Positions 15,059 to 21,895 of a DNA stretch of 21,895 nt are shown one piece after another. How positions within the stretch are numbered: the first letter of the stretch is position 1; each line of letters opens with the position of its first letter. Origin of the DNA: an uncultured Prevotella sp. (GTDB lineage: Bacteria; Bacteroidota; Bacteroidia; Bacteroidales; Bacteroidaceae); contig USFX01000016.1 of assembly GCA_900553965.1 (NCBI GenBank), forward strand, positions 1-21,895, read 5' to 3'. Below the pieces are notes generated by a model, which worked only from the letters and a program-made list of their open reading frames with translations, made no database searches and was not told the DNA's origin. The position numbers and the translations under genes are program-made.

Positions 15059-15106
15059 TGAAGAAAGGTCTTCCGAGACTTTTATACCGCTAAATAAACC
15101 AGAAAC

Positions 15107-15150
15107 GAAAGACACCCTCTCCCCTTGTGCGTGAAGGGTGTCTTTCTTTC
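15107..15150 (+). terminator. Intrinsic terminator between the lipoprotein genes
   Basis: A perfect 12-bp stem (15107-15118 with 15135-15146) and 16-nt loop is followed by the T-rich sequence TTTCTC. It lies 48 bp after the large lipoprotein stop and 31 bp before the next start, so downstream genes would be read only by readthrough or from an unseen promoter. Confidence 0.75.
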
Positions 15151-15181
15151 TCAAAGACAACACCACAACGGAAATACTCTA

Positions 15182-15670
15182 ATGAAACATCTGATTGCGG
15201 CCGCGGCCGCCCTGCTCATCCTGACGGCAGCGATGTCGTCGTGCTCGGGATGTTCGGGCAGCAGCGACAGACAGACGGACAGCACTCCGACATTCGTCAA
15301 GGCCGACACGGCCATGGTGCTGGAGCTGGCCGAGAGCTATCTGAACCATGTCAGGGACAAGGATTATGACGGGGCCGTCAGCATGCTCTGTGTCATCGAA
15401 AACGACAGTGTCAAGCCCCTCACGGAAGACATGCGCCAAAGCATCATGGTACAGCAGCGGACTTTCCCCGTCATCAACTACCGGCTCACGGACATGGAGT
15501 TCGTCGACGCCAACCGCGTGAAAGTGACCTACGCCATAGAGTTCTTCGAGAAGGAGCCGGGCAGCAGCATGCAAAACACCATCTCCATCACCTTTGCGCC
15601 GCAACGCATCAACGGCGACTGGTATCTCGAACTGATGGACCGGCAGCTCAATGGAACGGACGGCTTTTAA
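15182..15670 (+). CDS. Small lipoprotein, NTF2-like/DUF4878-type
   Basis: This 162-residue lipoprotein starts at the ATG at 15182. The open frame begins earlier, but only this start gives the signal peptide with lipobox MSSC (Cys21), and the earlier frame overlaps the terminator hairpin. After a Ser/Gly/Asp-rich linker, the domain about 45-155 has the helix-then-curved-sheet pattern of small NTF2-like domains (ESYLNHVRDKDYDGAVSML, VKVTYAIEFFEK, NGDWYLELMDRQ), similar in style to DUF4878 lipoproteins. Catalysis is unlikely, and binding or assembly help is more plausible. It is followed after 24 bp by the OmpA-family gene and probably forms an operon with it. Confidence 0.78.
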   Translation: MKHLIAAAAALLILTAAMSSCSGCSGSSDRQTDSTPTFVKADTAMVLELAESYLNHVRDKDYDGAVSMLCVIENDSVKPLTEDMRQSIMVQQRTFPVINYRLTDMEFVDANRVKVTYAIEFFEKEPGSSMQNTISITFAPQRINGDWYLELMDRQLNGTDGF

Positions 15671-15694
15671 AAACGGAAAAACAACTTTTTGCTT

Positions 15695-16831
15695 ATGAAG
15701 AAAACATATCTACTCATGGGCGCCCTCATGGCGCTGTCTCCCCGGATTGCGGCCCAGGACACCGGAGGCGGAGAAGAGGCTGCGGACGTGTTCCGCCCTC
15801 ACGCCTACGTCCAGGTGGCGGGCGGCGCACAGTATACCTTGGGTGAGGCTTCACCTGGCGACCTGATCTCGCCGAACGTCCAGGTGGCGGCCGGATGGCA
15901 GCTACGGCCATGGCTGGGCGCACGCCTGGCCATGGGAGCATGGCAGAGCCGGGGCGGAATAAACGGCATGATGACGGACGGCGGAGCTGCCGGACGGACA
16001 TATAAGTACAGCTATGTTGCACCGGCGGCAGACCTCGTGTTCAATCTCTCTAATGTCATCTGCGGTTACAGTCCCACACGGGTGGCAAGCCTGACGGCAT
16101 TTGTCGGTGCCGGTGCCAACATAGCTTTCGGCAACGACGAGGCCATCGACATAACGCGCTCGGGATATGAGCTGGCCTACGTATGGGACGGCACCCGCGT
16201 GCGTCCCGTGGGACGTGCCGGCATAGGGCTTGACCTGCGGCTGTCGCGTGCGGTGAGCATAGGCCTGGAGGCCAACGCCAACGTGACGAGCGACAAGTAC
16301 AACTCGAAGAAGGCGGGCAACGCCGACTGGTATTTCAACGCTCTTGCCGGTGTCAGAATCGCCCTCGGACGCACCACGCGCAAGGTCGCTCCGGCCGCAC
16401 AGCCCGAACCGGTCATCCCCGTTGCTGAAGAGCCGGCGCCGCAGCCTGTGGAACAGAAGGTCAGCATCGAACCCGCGCCGCAGCCCGTGGAGGCCAAGGC
16501 CGCTGAGCCCGCGCGCCGCGACATCTTCTTCCGCATCAACTCGTTTGCCGTGCGTGACAGCGAGATGGGCAAGCTGGCCGAACTGGCCGGCTATCTGGTG
16601 GCCAATCCTGAGGCGCGGCTCCGCGTGACGGGATATGCCGACGCCGCTACGGGCACGGCCGCCATCAACGAACGGCTGTCGGCGAAGCGTGCCGCAGAGG
16701 TGGCGCGGCTGCTCGTCCGCAAGTTCGGAATCGCAGCCGGCCGCATCGTGACGGCGCATGAAGGCTCGCGCGTCCAGCCGTTCGCGGAAAACGACAGCAA
16801 CCGAGTGTCGATTTGCGTCACGGAGAAGTGA
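15695..16831 (+). CDS. OmpA-family outer-membrane protein
   Basis: This 378-residue protein starts at the ATG at 15695. A TTG six bases earlier is in frame but unnecessary. Signal peptide 1-21 is followed by an N-terminal barrel-like domain (about 30-228) and a Pro/Ala/Glu-rich linker (231-275) in which EPAPQPVE occurs twice. The C-terminal OmpA-like peptidoglycan-binding domain (about 276-378) has D316 in TGYAD and R332 in LSAKRAAEVARLL, the usual diaminopimelate-binding pair. It should tether the outer membrane to the cell wall. It lies in the putative invertible segment, downstream of the surface lipoprotein, and might help display or anchor it. That link is inference. Confidence 0.92.
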   Translation: MKKTYLLMGALMALSPRIAAQDTGGGEEAADVFRPHAYVQVAGGAQYTLGEASPGDLISPNVQVAAGWQLRPWLGARLAMGAWQSRGGINGMMTDGGAAGRTYKYSYVAPAADLVFNLSNVICGYSPTRVASLTAFVGAGANIAFGNDEAIDITRSGYELAYVWDGTRVRPVGRAGIGLDLRLSRAVSIGLEANANVTSDKYNSKKAGNADWYFNALAGVRIALGRTTRKVAPAAQPEPVIPVAEEPAPQPVEQKVSIEPAPQPVEAKAAEPARRDIFFRINSFAVRDSEMGKLAELAGYLVANPEARLRVTGYADAATGTAAINERLSAKRAAEVARLLVRKFGIAAGRIVTAHEGSRVQPFAENDSNRVSICVTEK

Positions 16832-16854
16832 GGCGTATCAACGCGGTAAACCGA

Positions 16855-16884
16855 TTTCGTCACGGAAGAATGGCCGTGATGAAA
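16855..16884 (+). terminator. Stem-loop after the OmpA gene
   Basis: TTTCGTCACGG (16855-16865) pairs with CCGTGATGAAA (16874-16884), with one G-T wobble and an 8-nt loop. It starts 24 bp after the stop. There is no T-run, so termination would be weak. Confidence 0.5.
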
Positions 16885-16975
16885 GAATGAGAATAGCAGA
16901 CAAGTAACTTTTTCATGAATAATATAATTGATACGAAAGGCAGTAAATAGTTTATTGACGCAGGTCCGGTGGACT

Positions 16976-17007
16976 GACAGGGGGATGCCTATACTCCCCC
17001 GGCTGTC
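16976..17007. other. GC-rich hairpin
   Basis: GACAGGGGG (16976-16984) pairs with CCCCC (16996-17000) and CTGTC (17003-17007), leaving two unpaired G and an 11-nt loop. There is no T-run. It sits 9 bp before the 22-bp repeat array and may belong to the same element. Confidence 0.5.
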
Positions 17008-17016
17008 CTACGGCAA

Positions 17017-17148
17017 GGTAAAACAGCCTGTATTACGAGGTAAAACAGCCTATATTGCAAGGTAAAACAGGCTATATTACTCAGTAATATGACTCATTTT
17101 ACTCAGTAATATGACTCATTTTACCGACCAATATGACTCATTTTGGTT
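17017..17148. repeat. Six-unit 22-bp repeat array in two orientations
   Basis: There are six consecutive 22-bp units without spacers. Three of type A begin GGTAAAACAG and end near ATATTAC (17017-17038, 17039-17060, 17061-17082). Three of type B read AGTAATATGACTCATTTTAC or a close variant (17083-17104, 17105-17126, 17127-17148; the last starts ACCAATATG). Type B is close to the reverse complement of type A: the outer arms (GGTAAAA and ATATTACT) match and only the central six bases differ. The array is therefore an AAA/BBB inverted arrangement able to form a large cruciform. There is no unique spacer, so it is not a CRISPR. Confidence 0.85.
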
Positions 17149-17367
17149 TGCCGGCCCGGCAATGTTGAAAGCCGGCGGACGGCGGAACGGAGTCCAGCGG
17201 ACCGGAATCTGAGCTAATAACGAAGGATAACACAATTAACATATAGAGTACATTGATTGGGAGGTATGTCGTAGTGATACGGTATATCTCCATTTTTTAT
17301 GGCACGTCCATTGCACTTATGGATGTTATACGACACGCAAGGCACAACCAACTAAATCAATATAGAT

Positions 17368-18384
17368 ATGACATCCATTATTATCAGACTTTCACTCGAA
17401 AGCCTTATGGCAGGCGACAAAGAAATCGTTATCAACCTTGACGGAAGCCAGACCGTCACCGGAAGCGGAGACAAAAACCATAACGACGGAAACCGGAAGC
17501 GGCTGTTCGAATTCATGGAGGACATCATCCGACGGCTGGAAGCTGGCAGACGGGAACGCACGGCGGAGACCTACCGTGCAACGCTGAGCAGCTTCAGACA
17601 GTTCCGGGAAGGAAAGGACATTGCGTTCAGTGAGCTGGACAGCGACGTGACGGAAAGCTACGAACGCTATCTGATGGAAAAGGACATCGCGCTGAACACG
17701 ATATCCTTCTATATGAGAATTCTTCGGGCTGTCTACAACAAGGCCGTCAGACAGTGTCTGACGGCAGACCGCCAGCCTTTCGCCACGGTCTATACGAGCA
17801 TCGGACGGACGGTGAAAAGGGCAGTGACGATAGACGTTATAAGACGCATAAAGGACATGGAACCGCGGAGCAAGACCGGCGAGCTGGCACGTGACATGTT
17901 CCTCTTCAGCTTCTACACACGGGGCATGTCATTCGTGGACATGGCCTATCTGAAACCGTCTGACATCTGCGACGGCATTATGGTCTACAGGCGGAAGAAA
18001 ACAGGAAGAAGGATATACGTGAAATGGGAGGAGAACATGCAGCGGATTGTCGACCGCTATGCCTCGGAAAGCAGCGTCTATCTGCTGCCGCTGATAAAAA
18101 AGGCCAACGGAAAGGAACGCAATCAATACCGTCACAAACAAGATGTCATCAACCGTGAGCTGAAGGCAATATCGGACGAGCTGCAGCTCGACTGCCGCCT
18201 GTCAATGTATGTGGCCCGCCATTCGTGGGCCAGCATCGCGAGAACCCTCAATGTACCGGTGGAAACCATCTGCCGCGGAATGGGCCATGACTCCGAACGG
18301 ACCACACAGATATATCTGAAGACACTCAACACGGACGCTATCGACCAGGCTAACATGATGATTATAAATGCGTTGGAGGAATAA
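17368..18384 (+). CDS. Tyrosine recombinase (likely DNA invertase)
   Basis: This 338-residue site-specific recombinase cuts and rejoins DNA through a 3'-phosphotyrosine. The N-terminal SAM-like core-binding domain is about 45-145 (TAETYRATLSSFRQF). The catalytic domain has R185 in FYTRGMSFVDMAYL, Lys210/211 in the beta-hairpin YRRKKTGRR, R284-H285 in YVARHSWAS, H307 in GMGHDS and nucleophile Y316 in TTQIYL. The usual first His of HxxR is Tyr281, a form common in Bacteroidales recombinases that act as local invertases. The start at 17368 adds about 40 residues before the core. A start at the later Met14 is also possible. It lies 127 bp from the right 23-bp site, inside the segment it would invert. 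No phage or conjugation genes are nearby, which favours an invertase over an integrase. Confidence 0.92.
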   Translation: MTSIIIRLSLESLMAGDKEIVINLDGSQTVTGSGDKNHNDGNRKRLFEFMEDIIRRLEAGRRERTAETYRATLSSFRQFREGKDIAFSELDSDVTESYERYLMEKDIALNTISFYMRILRAVYNKAVRQCLTADRQPFATVYTSIGRTVKRAVTIDVIRRIKDMEPRSKTGELARDMFLFSFYTRGMSFVDMAYLKPSDICDGIMVYRRKKTGRRIYVKWEENMQRIVDRYASESSVYLLPLIKKANGKERNQYRHKQDVINRELKAISDELQLDCRLSMYVARHSWASIARTLNVPVETICRGMGHDSERTTQIYLKTLNTDAIDQANMMIINALEE

Positions 18385-18511
18385 AGAACGGACAGGCGAT
18401 TGCGACGGGCACTACGTCCTAACATGACGGGAGCCATTTCTATCATGTCCGGACACAACATTTTTCATGAACGGGCGCAAAATCGAATAAGAAAGGGAAT
18501 TATAAGAAAAT

Positions 18512-18534
18512 TGTATCTCCTGCCAAGAGATACA
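18512..18534 (-). repeat. Putative invertase recombination site, right copy
   Basis: The arms TGTATCTC and GAGATACA flank the core CTGCCAA, the reverse complement of the core in the left copy. The 23 bp are an exact inverted match to 11269-11291, and the flanks differ. Because the core is asymmetric, recombination between the two sites would invert the intervening 7.2 kb rather than delete it. Confidence 0.72.
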
Positions 18535-18543
18535 TTTCCGGTG

Positions 18544-18575
18544 CAAATATAGATATAAATCCTAATACCCGCAAA
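18544..18575 (-). promoter_or_regulatory. Orphan promoter facing the right inverted site
   Basis: On the minus strand, TTTG (complement of 18572-18575), a 20-bp spacer and TATATTTG followed by CA (complement of 18544-18551) form a full-consensus Bacteroidetes promoter. Its start point would fall near 18537, at the edge of the right site. In the orientation shown it reads only antisense into the recombinase. After inversion it would read the large lipoprotein gene with a leader of about 90 nt. Confidence 0.78.
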
Positions 18576-18697
18576 TAAATTTGAATATTTTTTTCATTAC
18601 TTACGATAAAAATGCCAATAGTCAACCAAATATGCACATGTCTGCAAATATATAATATATGGAGACGGTGAAATCATATCACGGTTGCATGGATATG

Positions 18698-18743
18698 AAA
18701 AAGCAGAGACGCCGGAGGAAATAAGTTCCTCCGGCGTCTCTGC
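18698..18743 (-). terminator. Intrinsic terminator of asnS
   Basis: A perfect 18-bp stem (18703-18720 with 18726-18743) and 5-nt loop is followed on the minus strand by TTTTT (complement of 18698-18702). It separates asnS transcription from the orphan promoter to its left. Confidence 0.93.
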
Positions 18744-18770
18744 CTCTCTATAATTTAAATATGTCTCCTA

Positions 18771-20174
18771 TCAGAATTCAGCCGATTTGGGCGTACGCGG
18801 GAACGGAATGACGTCGCGGATGTTCTGCATTCCGGTCACGAAGAGGATGAGACGCTCGAACCCGAGGCCGAAACCGCCGTGCGGGCATGTTCCGTATTTG
18901 CGGGTGTCAAGATACCACCACATATCCTTCATCGGTATCTTGCGTTCCTCAATCTCGGCCATCAGCTTGTCGTAGCTTTCCTCACGGACGCTGCCGCCGA
19001 TGATTTCGCCGATCTGCGGGAAGAGAACGTCGGTTCCCTGAACGGTGCGGCCGTCCTCATTGATTTTCATGTAGAACGCCTTGATGGCCTTTGGATAGTC
19101 GGTCATGATGACGGGCTTCTTGAAATGCTCCTCCACGAGATAGCGTTCGTGCTCGCTGGCGAGGTCCATTCCCCAGCTGACGGGGAACTCAAACTTGCGT
19201 CCGTTCCTGACGGCCTCTTCCAGAATGCGTATACCCTCTGTGTAGGGGAGACGCTCGAACGAGTCGGCGACAACGGAACGGAGACGCTCCAGAAGTGTCT
19301 TGTCGACCATCTTGTTGAGGAACTCCAAATCGTCCTGACAGTTGTCAAGCGCCCACTGAACGCAATACTTGATGAAATCTTCCTCAAGATCCATCAGGTC
19401 GTTAAGGTCTATGAAAGCCACTTCTGGCTCCACCATCCAGAATTCGGCCAGATGGCGCGGCGTGTTGCTGTTCTCGGCGCGGAACGTCGGGCCGAAAGTG
19501 TAGATTGCTCCGAGCGCCGTCGCACCGAGCTCTCCCTCCAGCTGTCCGCTCACCGTGAGCGAAGCCTGCTTGCCGAAGAAGTCGTCGTCATAGATAATCT
19601 TGCCTTCCTCGTCCTTCTTGAGGTCGTAGAGATTCTTGGTTGTCACCTGAAACATCTGGCCGGCGCCTTCGCAGTCACTCGCCGTGATGAGCGGTGTGTG
19701 GAAGTAGAAGAAGCCATGGTCGTGAAAATAGCGGTGGATGGCGATAGCCATGTTATGGCGTATGCGCATCACGGCGCCGAACGTGTTGGTGCGCAGACGC
19801 ATGTGGGCATGCTGGCGCATATATTCGAAGCTCTGGCCTTTCTTCTGCATGGGATAGTCGCTGCCGCAAAGTCCGTAGACCTCAATCCCGCGGCACTGTA
19901 TCTCCACGGTCTGGCCGGCGCCCTGGCTTTCCACCAGCTCGCCGTTGACACTGATGCAGGAGCCTGTGGTGATCTGCTTGAGCATGGTTTCGTCAAACTT
20001 TGACGGGTCCACCACGACCTGAACGTTCTTTATTGTCGAACCGTCGTTAAGGGCGATAAAATCGACAGCCTTGCTGCTGCGGTGGGTTCGAACCCATCCT
20101 TTCACATTAACGATAGTGCCGTAGTCCGTCCGCTTGAGGACATCGGCGACTTTAGTCCTGGTTATTTTCTCCAT
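18771..20174 (-). CDS. asnS: Asparaginyl-tRNA synthetase
   Basis: This 467-residue cytoplasmic enzyme charges tRNA-Asn with asparagine using ATP. The N-terminal OB-fold anticodon-binding domain is about 1-115 (VNVKGWVRTHRSS). The class II catalytic core has motif 2 around 229-250 (TFGPTFRAENSNTPRHLAEF) and motif 3 near the C terminus (GLGFERLILFVTGMQNIRD). The N of RAENSNT and the overall length of about 465 residues separate it from aspartyl-tRNA synthetase. It lies 24 bp downstream of the pseudouridine synthase gene and is probably co-transcribed with it from 21558-21589. A strong terminator follows. Confidence 0.98.
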   Translation of the reverse strand: MEKITRTKVADVLKRTDYGTIVNVKGWVRTHRSSKAVDFIALNDGSTIKNVQVVVDPSKFDETMLKQITTGSCISVNGELVESQGAGQTVEIQCRGIEVYGLCGSDYPMQKKGQSFEYMRQHAHMRLRTNTFGAVMRIRHNMAIAIHRYFHDHGFFYFHTPLITASDCEGAGQMFQVTTKNLYDLKKDEEGKIIYDDDFFGKQASLTVSGQLEGELGATALGAIYTFGPTFRAENSNTPRHLAEFWMVEPEVAFIDLNDLMDLEEDFIKYCVQWALDNCQDDLEFLNKMVDKTLLERLRSVVADSFERLPYTEGIRILEEAVRNGRKFEFPVSWGMDLASEHERYLVEEHFKKPVIMTDYPKAIKAFYMKINEDGRTVQGTDVLFPQIGEIIGGSVREESYDKLMAEIEERKIPMKDMWWYLDTRKYGTCPHGGFGLGFERLILFVTGMQNIRDVIPFPRTPKSAEF

Positions 20175-20198
20175 TTCTCGATTAAAAACAAAATCCTT

Positions 20199-21347
20199 TT
20201 ATTCGTATGAACCCATGCGCAGACGGTCTACCTCCTCTTCGGTCAGGTAGCGCCAGTCACCACGGCGGAGGTTCTTCTTGGTCAGACCGGCAAAGAGGAC
20301 ACGGTCGAGCTTCGTCACCCGATAGCCGAGGCTCTCGAAGATACGGCGCACGATGCGGTTCTTTCCGCTGTGGATTTCGATTCCGACCTGCTTCTTGTCC
20401 ACCGGATCGGCATATTCAACGGCGTCGGCCTTTATCTCGCCGTCGTCGAGCATGATGCCGTCGCGGATCTGCTGAAGGTCATGGGCGGTGACATTCTTGT
20501 CAAGATAGACGTGATAGACCTTCTTCTTGAGGAACTTGGGATGGGTCAGCTTGCTGGCCAGATCGCCGTCGTTCGTCAGCAGGAGCACGCCGGTGGTGTT
20601 GCGGTCAAGACGTCCCACGGGATAGATACGCTCCGTGCAGGCGTTCTTGACGAGGTCCATAACGGTCTTGCGCTGCTGCGGGTCGTCGCTTGTGGTGACG
20701 TGGTCCTTCGGCTTGTTGAGCAATACGTAGACCTTCTTCTCCAGTGATACGGGCTGTTCGTGGAACTTTATCTCGTCCGTGCGCAGCACCTTTGTTCCGA
20801 GTTCCGTGACGACATTGCCGTTGACTGTGACCACACCGGCCTGAATGAACTCGTCGGCCTCACGGCGGCTGCAGACTCCGGCGTTGGCAAGGAACTTATT
20901 GAGGCGCACTGGCTCCATCGGATCAAAGTGTTCTTCCTTATACTCAATGCGCTTCTTCATGCTGTACTTTGCATTGGGATCGTAGTCGGCCGTGCGTGGA
21001 CGGAAGCCGCCACGAGGCTGCTGACCGTAGCCGCCGCGGTTTGCGTTATACCCGCCACGAGGCTGACCATAGCCGCCACGGTTGTTGTTGTAACCGCCCT
21101 GACCGTAATTGTTGTTACGAGGCTGATAAGGACGGGGCTGATAGCCGGCGGGACGTTCGTAAGGGTTTTGACGTTCCTGACCGTCGCCGGAAGCGGGCTT
21201 CTCACCTGTCGATGATGTCGCCGAAGCCGGTGCGGAATATGATTTCTTCTCGTAATGATAGTCTGAAAGGCCGGTGGCGTTGTCTGCAGCGCCTGGAATT
21301 TGGCCGATACGCGGACGTTTGGGTTTCTTGGCGTCGTTGGATTCCAT
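20199..21347 (-). CDS. RluB/RsuA-family rRNA pseudouridine synthase with RGG-like extension
   Basis: This 382-residue enzyme converts uridine to pseudouridine, probably in ribosomal RNA. The S4 RNA-binding domain is about 145-195 (VRLNKFLANAGVCSRREADEFI). The catalytic domain is about 203-375, with D248 in PVGRLDRNTTGVLLL and the family-typical end GKNRIVRRIFESLGYRVTKLDR. RluB, RluF and RsuA cannot be separated safely; RluB is likely. The first 140 residues are an added disordered region. Residues about 60-120 are rich in Gly, Arg, Asn, Tyr and Gln with repeated RGGY units, resembling RNA-binding RGG boxes. The synthase is first in an operon with asnS. Confidence 0.93.
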   Translation of the reverse strand: MESNDAKKPKRPRIGQIPGAADNATGLSDYHYEKKSYSAPASATSSTGEKPASGDGQERQNPYERPAGYQPRPYQPRNNNYGQGGYNNNRGGYGQPRGGYNANRGGYGQQPRGGFRPRTADYDPNAKYSMKKRIEYKEEHFDPMEPVRLNKFLANAGVCSRREADEFIQAGVVTVNGNVVTELGTKVLRTDEIKFHEQPVSLEKKVYVLLNKPKDHVTTSDDPQQRKTVMDLVKNACTERIYPVGRLDRNTTGVLLLTNDGDLASKLTHPKFLKKKVYHVYLDKNVTAHDLQQIRDGIMLDDGEIKADAVEYADPVDKKQVGIEIHSGKNRIVRRIFESLGYRVTKLDRVLFAGLTKKNLRRGDWRYLTEEEVDRLRMGSYE

Positions 21348-21557
21348 AATTAGGATGCTGGAAATTGTTGTTTAGGAATGGTGTTGGATTTTGAAAGGAT
21401 TATGGGTTGATACAATCCGTTGGGATGGAATGGAGTTTTTATCTCTGCGATTTCTATAACATTTTTTCAGATGATTGTCATCGATTTTTCCGGCGCCCCC
21501 TCGTCTCCGAGACAGCCCCGGGGCGGACCGCATGGCCCAATCCCTCTTTTATAACGC

Positions 21558-21589
21558 CAAAGTTACTGTTTTTTCTTTATTCACGCAAA
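21558..21589 (-). promoter_or_regulatory. Promoter of the pseudouridine synthase-asnS operon
   Basis: On the minus strand, TTTG (complement of 21586-21589), a 20-bp spacer and TAACTTTG (complement of 21558-21565) match the Bacteroidetes promoter pattern. The start point would fall near 21550, giving a leader of about 200 nt before the ATG at 21347. Confidence 0.75.
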
Positions 21590-21711
21590 ACTCTGCCAAT
21601 TTTTTTCAGATTTATTTACAACCCGGTCTGCGCTCGGTCTGCGCAGCCCCCTACATCACCCCTGTTCTGCACAGGTTCCCCTCTATGAACTTCAGCGGAA
21701 AGTTCAGGCAG

Positions 21712-21822
21712 TGTTCCAAACTCAACGGTCTTAGGACAGTCTTACAAAATCTACGGCTTTCGGGCTGTGTTCCATAACTCAACGGCCTTAGGACAGTCTT
21801 ACAAAATCCAAAGCTTTCGAGC
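21712..21822. repeat. Two-copy tandem repeat of about 56 bp
   Basis: Two adjacent copies begin with TGTTCCA (21712 and 21768). They share CTCAACGG, TTAGGACAGTCTTACAAAAT and CTTTCG with a few substitutions and one inserted base. A third TGTTCC starts at 21823 but the sequence then diverges. No coding signal is seen. Confidence 0.75.
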
Positions 21823-21895
21823 TGTTCCCCGAACGATTCCGGAGGAATCCTTTATTTGAATAGCCGTGGGTTGGAGCGAGTGGGAAGCCCCTTGT

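Larger units (their letters stand above)
16832..17367. other. Intergenic region between OmpA gene and recombinase
   Basis: This 536-bp non-coding stretch contains a hairpin after the OmpA gene (16855-16884), a second hairpin (16976-17007), the six-unit 22-bp array (17017-17148) and about 220 bp before the recombinase start. In that last part GTCGTA (17268 onward) and TACGAC (about 17331) form a distant inverted pair. I see no TAnnTTTG promoter for the recombinase, so its expression may be low or use a non-consensus promoter. Confidence 0.55.
18385..18770. other. Intergenic region between recombinase and asnS
   Basis: This 386-bp region between convergent genes holds the right inverted site (18512-18534), an outward-lying minus-strand promoter pointing at that site (18544-18575), AT-rich DNA with another TATATTTG on the minus strand (complement of 18645-18652, no -33 match), and the asnS terminator (18698-18743). 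No gene is visible. Confidence 0.7.
21348..21895. other. Right-edge region upstream of the rRNA-modification operon
   Basis: This region contains a leader of about 200 bp for the minus-strand operon, its promoter (21558-21589), a short direct repeat CGGTCTGCG (about 21619 and 21630) and a tandem repeat near the end (21712-21822). Open frames here have no start context, family match or codon pattern that would support a gene. Confidence 0.55.

Noticed and set aside
17017..17148. CRISPR array
   Set aside because: The 22-bp units are directly adjacent with no unique spacers, they change orientation in the middle, and no cas gene is present.
17368..18384. Integrase of a prophage or conjugative element
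   Set aside because: No phage, relaxase or transfer gene is in the window, and the candidate sites are inverted rather than direct, which points to inversion instead of integration.
21475..21777. Open frames at the right edge
   Set aside because: They cross the promoter and the tandem repeat and have no start context or recognisable sequence pattern.

Overview
The window looks like a chromosomal segment of a Bacteroidales bacterium, probably a Prevotella-like genus. The evidence is the recurring -7 box TAnnTTTG (often TATCTTTGCA) with TTTG about 20 bp upstream, start codons without Shine-Dalgarno sequences, many lipoproteins, a TPR-type LytS-like kinase paired with a LytTR regulator, and a Bacteroidales-type tyrosine recombinase. 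Coding GC is fairly high, except in the AT-richer KilA-N gene at the left edge.

Left part (1-9940, all + strand). It holds a stand-alone KilA-N protein, a secreted serine-type sulfatase, a membrane TPR histidine kinase with its LytTR response regulator (21 bp apart), a candidate structured small RNA with its own promoter and terminator, a 908-residue propeller-like membrane sensor with an unidentified cytoplasmic output domain, and a CDF zinc/cation exporter with a poly-His N terminus and a Cys/His-rich C terminus. Two related promoter modules carrying a CRP-like palindrome (TGTGA-N6-TCACA) precede the kinase operon and the CDF gene.

Middle part (10081-18770). A minus-strand outer-membrane protein gene has three 22-bp-spaced repeats in its leader. 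To its right is a 7.2-kb segment bounded by two identical 23-bp sites in opposite orientation. Each site has 8-bp inverted arms around a 7-bp asymmetric core, at 11269-11291 and 18512-18534. The segment encodes a 1233-residue coiled-coil surface lipoprotein, a small lipoprotein, an OmpA-family protein and a tyrosine recombinase. In the orientation shown, no promoter is visible for the large lipoprotein. A textbook Bacteroidetes promoter (18544-18575) lies just outside the right site, points into it, and has no gene to drive. Inverting the segment would put the large lipoprotein gene directly behind it. I read this as a phase-variable surface-protein locus with its own invertase, shown in the OFF orientation. 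This is an inference from sequence layout. A six-unit 22-bp repeat array (three units one way, three the other) lies between the OmpA gene and the recombinase.

Right part (18771-21895). A minus-strand operon encodes an RluB/RsuA-type pseudouridine synthase with a long Gly/Arg/Asn/Tyr-rich extension, followed by asparaginyl-tRNA synthetase, with a good promoter at 21558-21589. The last 180 bp contain a two-copy tandem repeat of about 56 bp and no recognisable gene.
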